Assembly: GCA_013349595.1 (NCBI GenBank)
Contig: DUZI01000099.1
Coordinates: 1-6,827, forward strand
DNA from: Nitrospirota bacterium
GTDB taxonomy: Bacteria; Nitrospirota; Thermodesulfovibrionia; Thermodesulfovibrionales; Dissulfurispiraceae
Length of the DNA: 6,827 nucleotides
Direction: 5' to 3'
The position numbers were made by a program, and so were the translations under genes. Each line of letters starts with the position of its first letter. The first letter of the stretch is position 1. Below are positions 6,466-6,827 of the stretch, one piece after another. A model generated the notes under the pieces. That model was not told the DNA's origin. It saw nothing but the letters and a program-made list of their open reading frames with translations, and made no database searches.

Positions 6466-6663
6466 CCCGAAATCAGTGATAGAACTGAGAACTTAACAAA
6501 ATCAAGTAGGAAGGGTTGGTGGGGAATTTTTATACGACACCTTAAAAAAAAGTTCCTAGGGCTTTCTCATAAGGCATTGTTTTAAATGTATAAATCAAAA
6601 TTATAAATAAAATTTGTCGATTATAAAAATCCTGAAACAGCCCTTCCTATCCCTATTTTTGGG
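6466..6663 (+). mobile_element. MITE-like palindromic element, copy 2 (198 bp)
   Basis: Second copy, in the same orientation and almost the same length as copy 1. The ends CCCGAAATCAGTGATAG (6466-6482) and CTATCCCTATTTTTGGG (6647-6663) pair at 14 of 17 positions including one G-U. The inner stem AGGAAGGGTTG (6508-6518) with CAGCCCTTCCT (6638-6648) is identical to copy 1. A third stem is formed by GGAATTTTTATACGACA (from about 6523) and TGTCGATTATAAAAATCC, ending at about 6632. The unpaired left-arm stretch (6483-6508) is identical to that in copy 1. The centre (about 6545-6610) differs considerably. It begins 7 bp after the rng stop. There is no T-tract after the final GGG, so it is not an ordinary intrinsic terminator, although it may still protect or process the rng 3' end. 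Confidence 0.75.
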
Positions 6664-6668
6664 TTAAA
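6664..6668. repeat. right putative target-site duplication of element copy 2
   Basis: TTAAA directly follows the terminal GGG and matches 6461-6465. It continues into an A-run, which lowers its weight as evidence. Confidence 0.4.
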
Positions 6669-6676
6669 AAAGCTTC

Positions 6677-6705
6677 TTGTATTTAATCCCTAAATAATTT
6701 AAAAT
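6677..6705 (+). promoter_or_regulatory. possible promoter of the gene starting at 6751
   Basis: TTGTAT (6677-6682) and TAAAAT (6700-6705) are 17 bp apart, the optimal spacing. The -35 is a moderate match and the -10 has five of six consensus bases. The leader would be about 38 nt and carries the Shine-Dalgarno. Such matches are common in AT-rich DNA. Confidence 0.35.
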
Positions 6706-6750
6706 TTAAACAATTAGGTCTTATAAAAAACTCACAAAAAGGAGCGTAAC

Positions 6751-6827
6751 ATGGGAAAGGATAGTAAGGTAAAGATGACTTTACCACAAAATAGAAAACC
6801 CATGTCAAGATTATTTGATATAACAGG
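6751..6827 (+). CDS. 5' end of an unidentified gene, cut by the window edge
   Basis: An ATG at 6751 follows AAAGGAG (6738-6744) with 6-nt spacing, and the frame stays open to the window end, giving 25 complete codons (MGKDSKVKMTLPQNRKPMSR, then LFDIT and a partial Gly codon). The visible part is basic and hydrophilic with no signal peptide, metal motif or recognisable family signature, so I assign no function. The 13-nt leader segment TCACAAAAAGGAG (6732-6744) is identical to the one in front of the first sulfur-relay gene (223-235). Confidence 0.6.
   Translation, partial: MGKDSKVKMTLPQNRKPMSRLFDIT

Noticed and set aside
6466..6663. Intrinsic terminator for rng
   Set aside because: The terminal hairpin is long and interrupted, and the closing GGG is followed by TTAAAAAAG, not a T-tract.
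1..6827. CRISPR array, tRNA or rRNA genes, complete transposase, toxin-antitoxin pair
   Set aside because: None is visible: no regular spaced repeats, no cloverleaf I could find, and no transposase or toxin-like coding sequence on either strand.

Overview
This AT-rich window reads as a chromosomal piece of a diderm (Gram-negative), probably anaerobic or sulfur-metabolising bacterium. The lipopolysaccharide inner-core enzyme at 1687-3204 implies an outer membrane. The compact DsrE/DsrF/DsrH plus TusA operon implies protein-bound sulfane-sulfur trafficking. Nitrospirota (Thermodesulfovibrio-like) or a former deltaproteobacterial lineage would fit, but the lineage is inference. All recognisable genes lie on the + strand.

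Layout. (1) Positions 1-240 are AT-rich and non-coding, with a strong sigma70-type promoter at 170-197. (2) Positions 241-1604 hold four tightly packed small genes with good Shine-Dalgarno sites: DsrH/TusB-like, DsrE/TusD-like, DsrF/TusC-like and TusA. A clear intrinsic terminator closes the unit at 1642-1671. (3) Positions 1687-3204 encode one polypeptide joining a GT9 heptosyltransferase (WaaF type) to a HAD phosphatase of the GmhB type, two steps of heptose supply and use for LPS. (4) tyrS (3468-4679) and an RNase E/G gene (4680-6458) abut with no spacing and are probably translationally coupled. (5) A new gene starts at 6751 and runs off the window.

The most unusual content is a pair of about 199-bp imperfectly palindromic elements (3218-3416 and 6466-6663). 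They have the same orientation, each begins 7-13 bp after a stop codon, and together they bracket tyrS-rng. Each has CCC...GGG ends and is flanked by a short direct repeat that looks like a target-site duplication, so they resemble MITEs. Their arms are unequal: the left arm carries an extra stretch of about 26 nt with no partner in the right arm, inside a 44-nt block identical in both copies, while the centres have drifted. The pairing also uses a G-U wobble conserved on the + strand, which hints at an RNA-level role.

A second theme is translation initiation. The sulfur genes and the last gene have textbook Shine-Dalgarno sites. waaF-gmhB, tyrS and rng have none, and the predicted tyrS promoter would start transcription almost at the ATG, suggesting a leaderless message.
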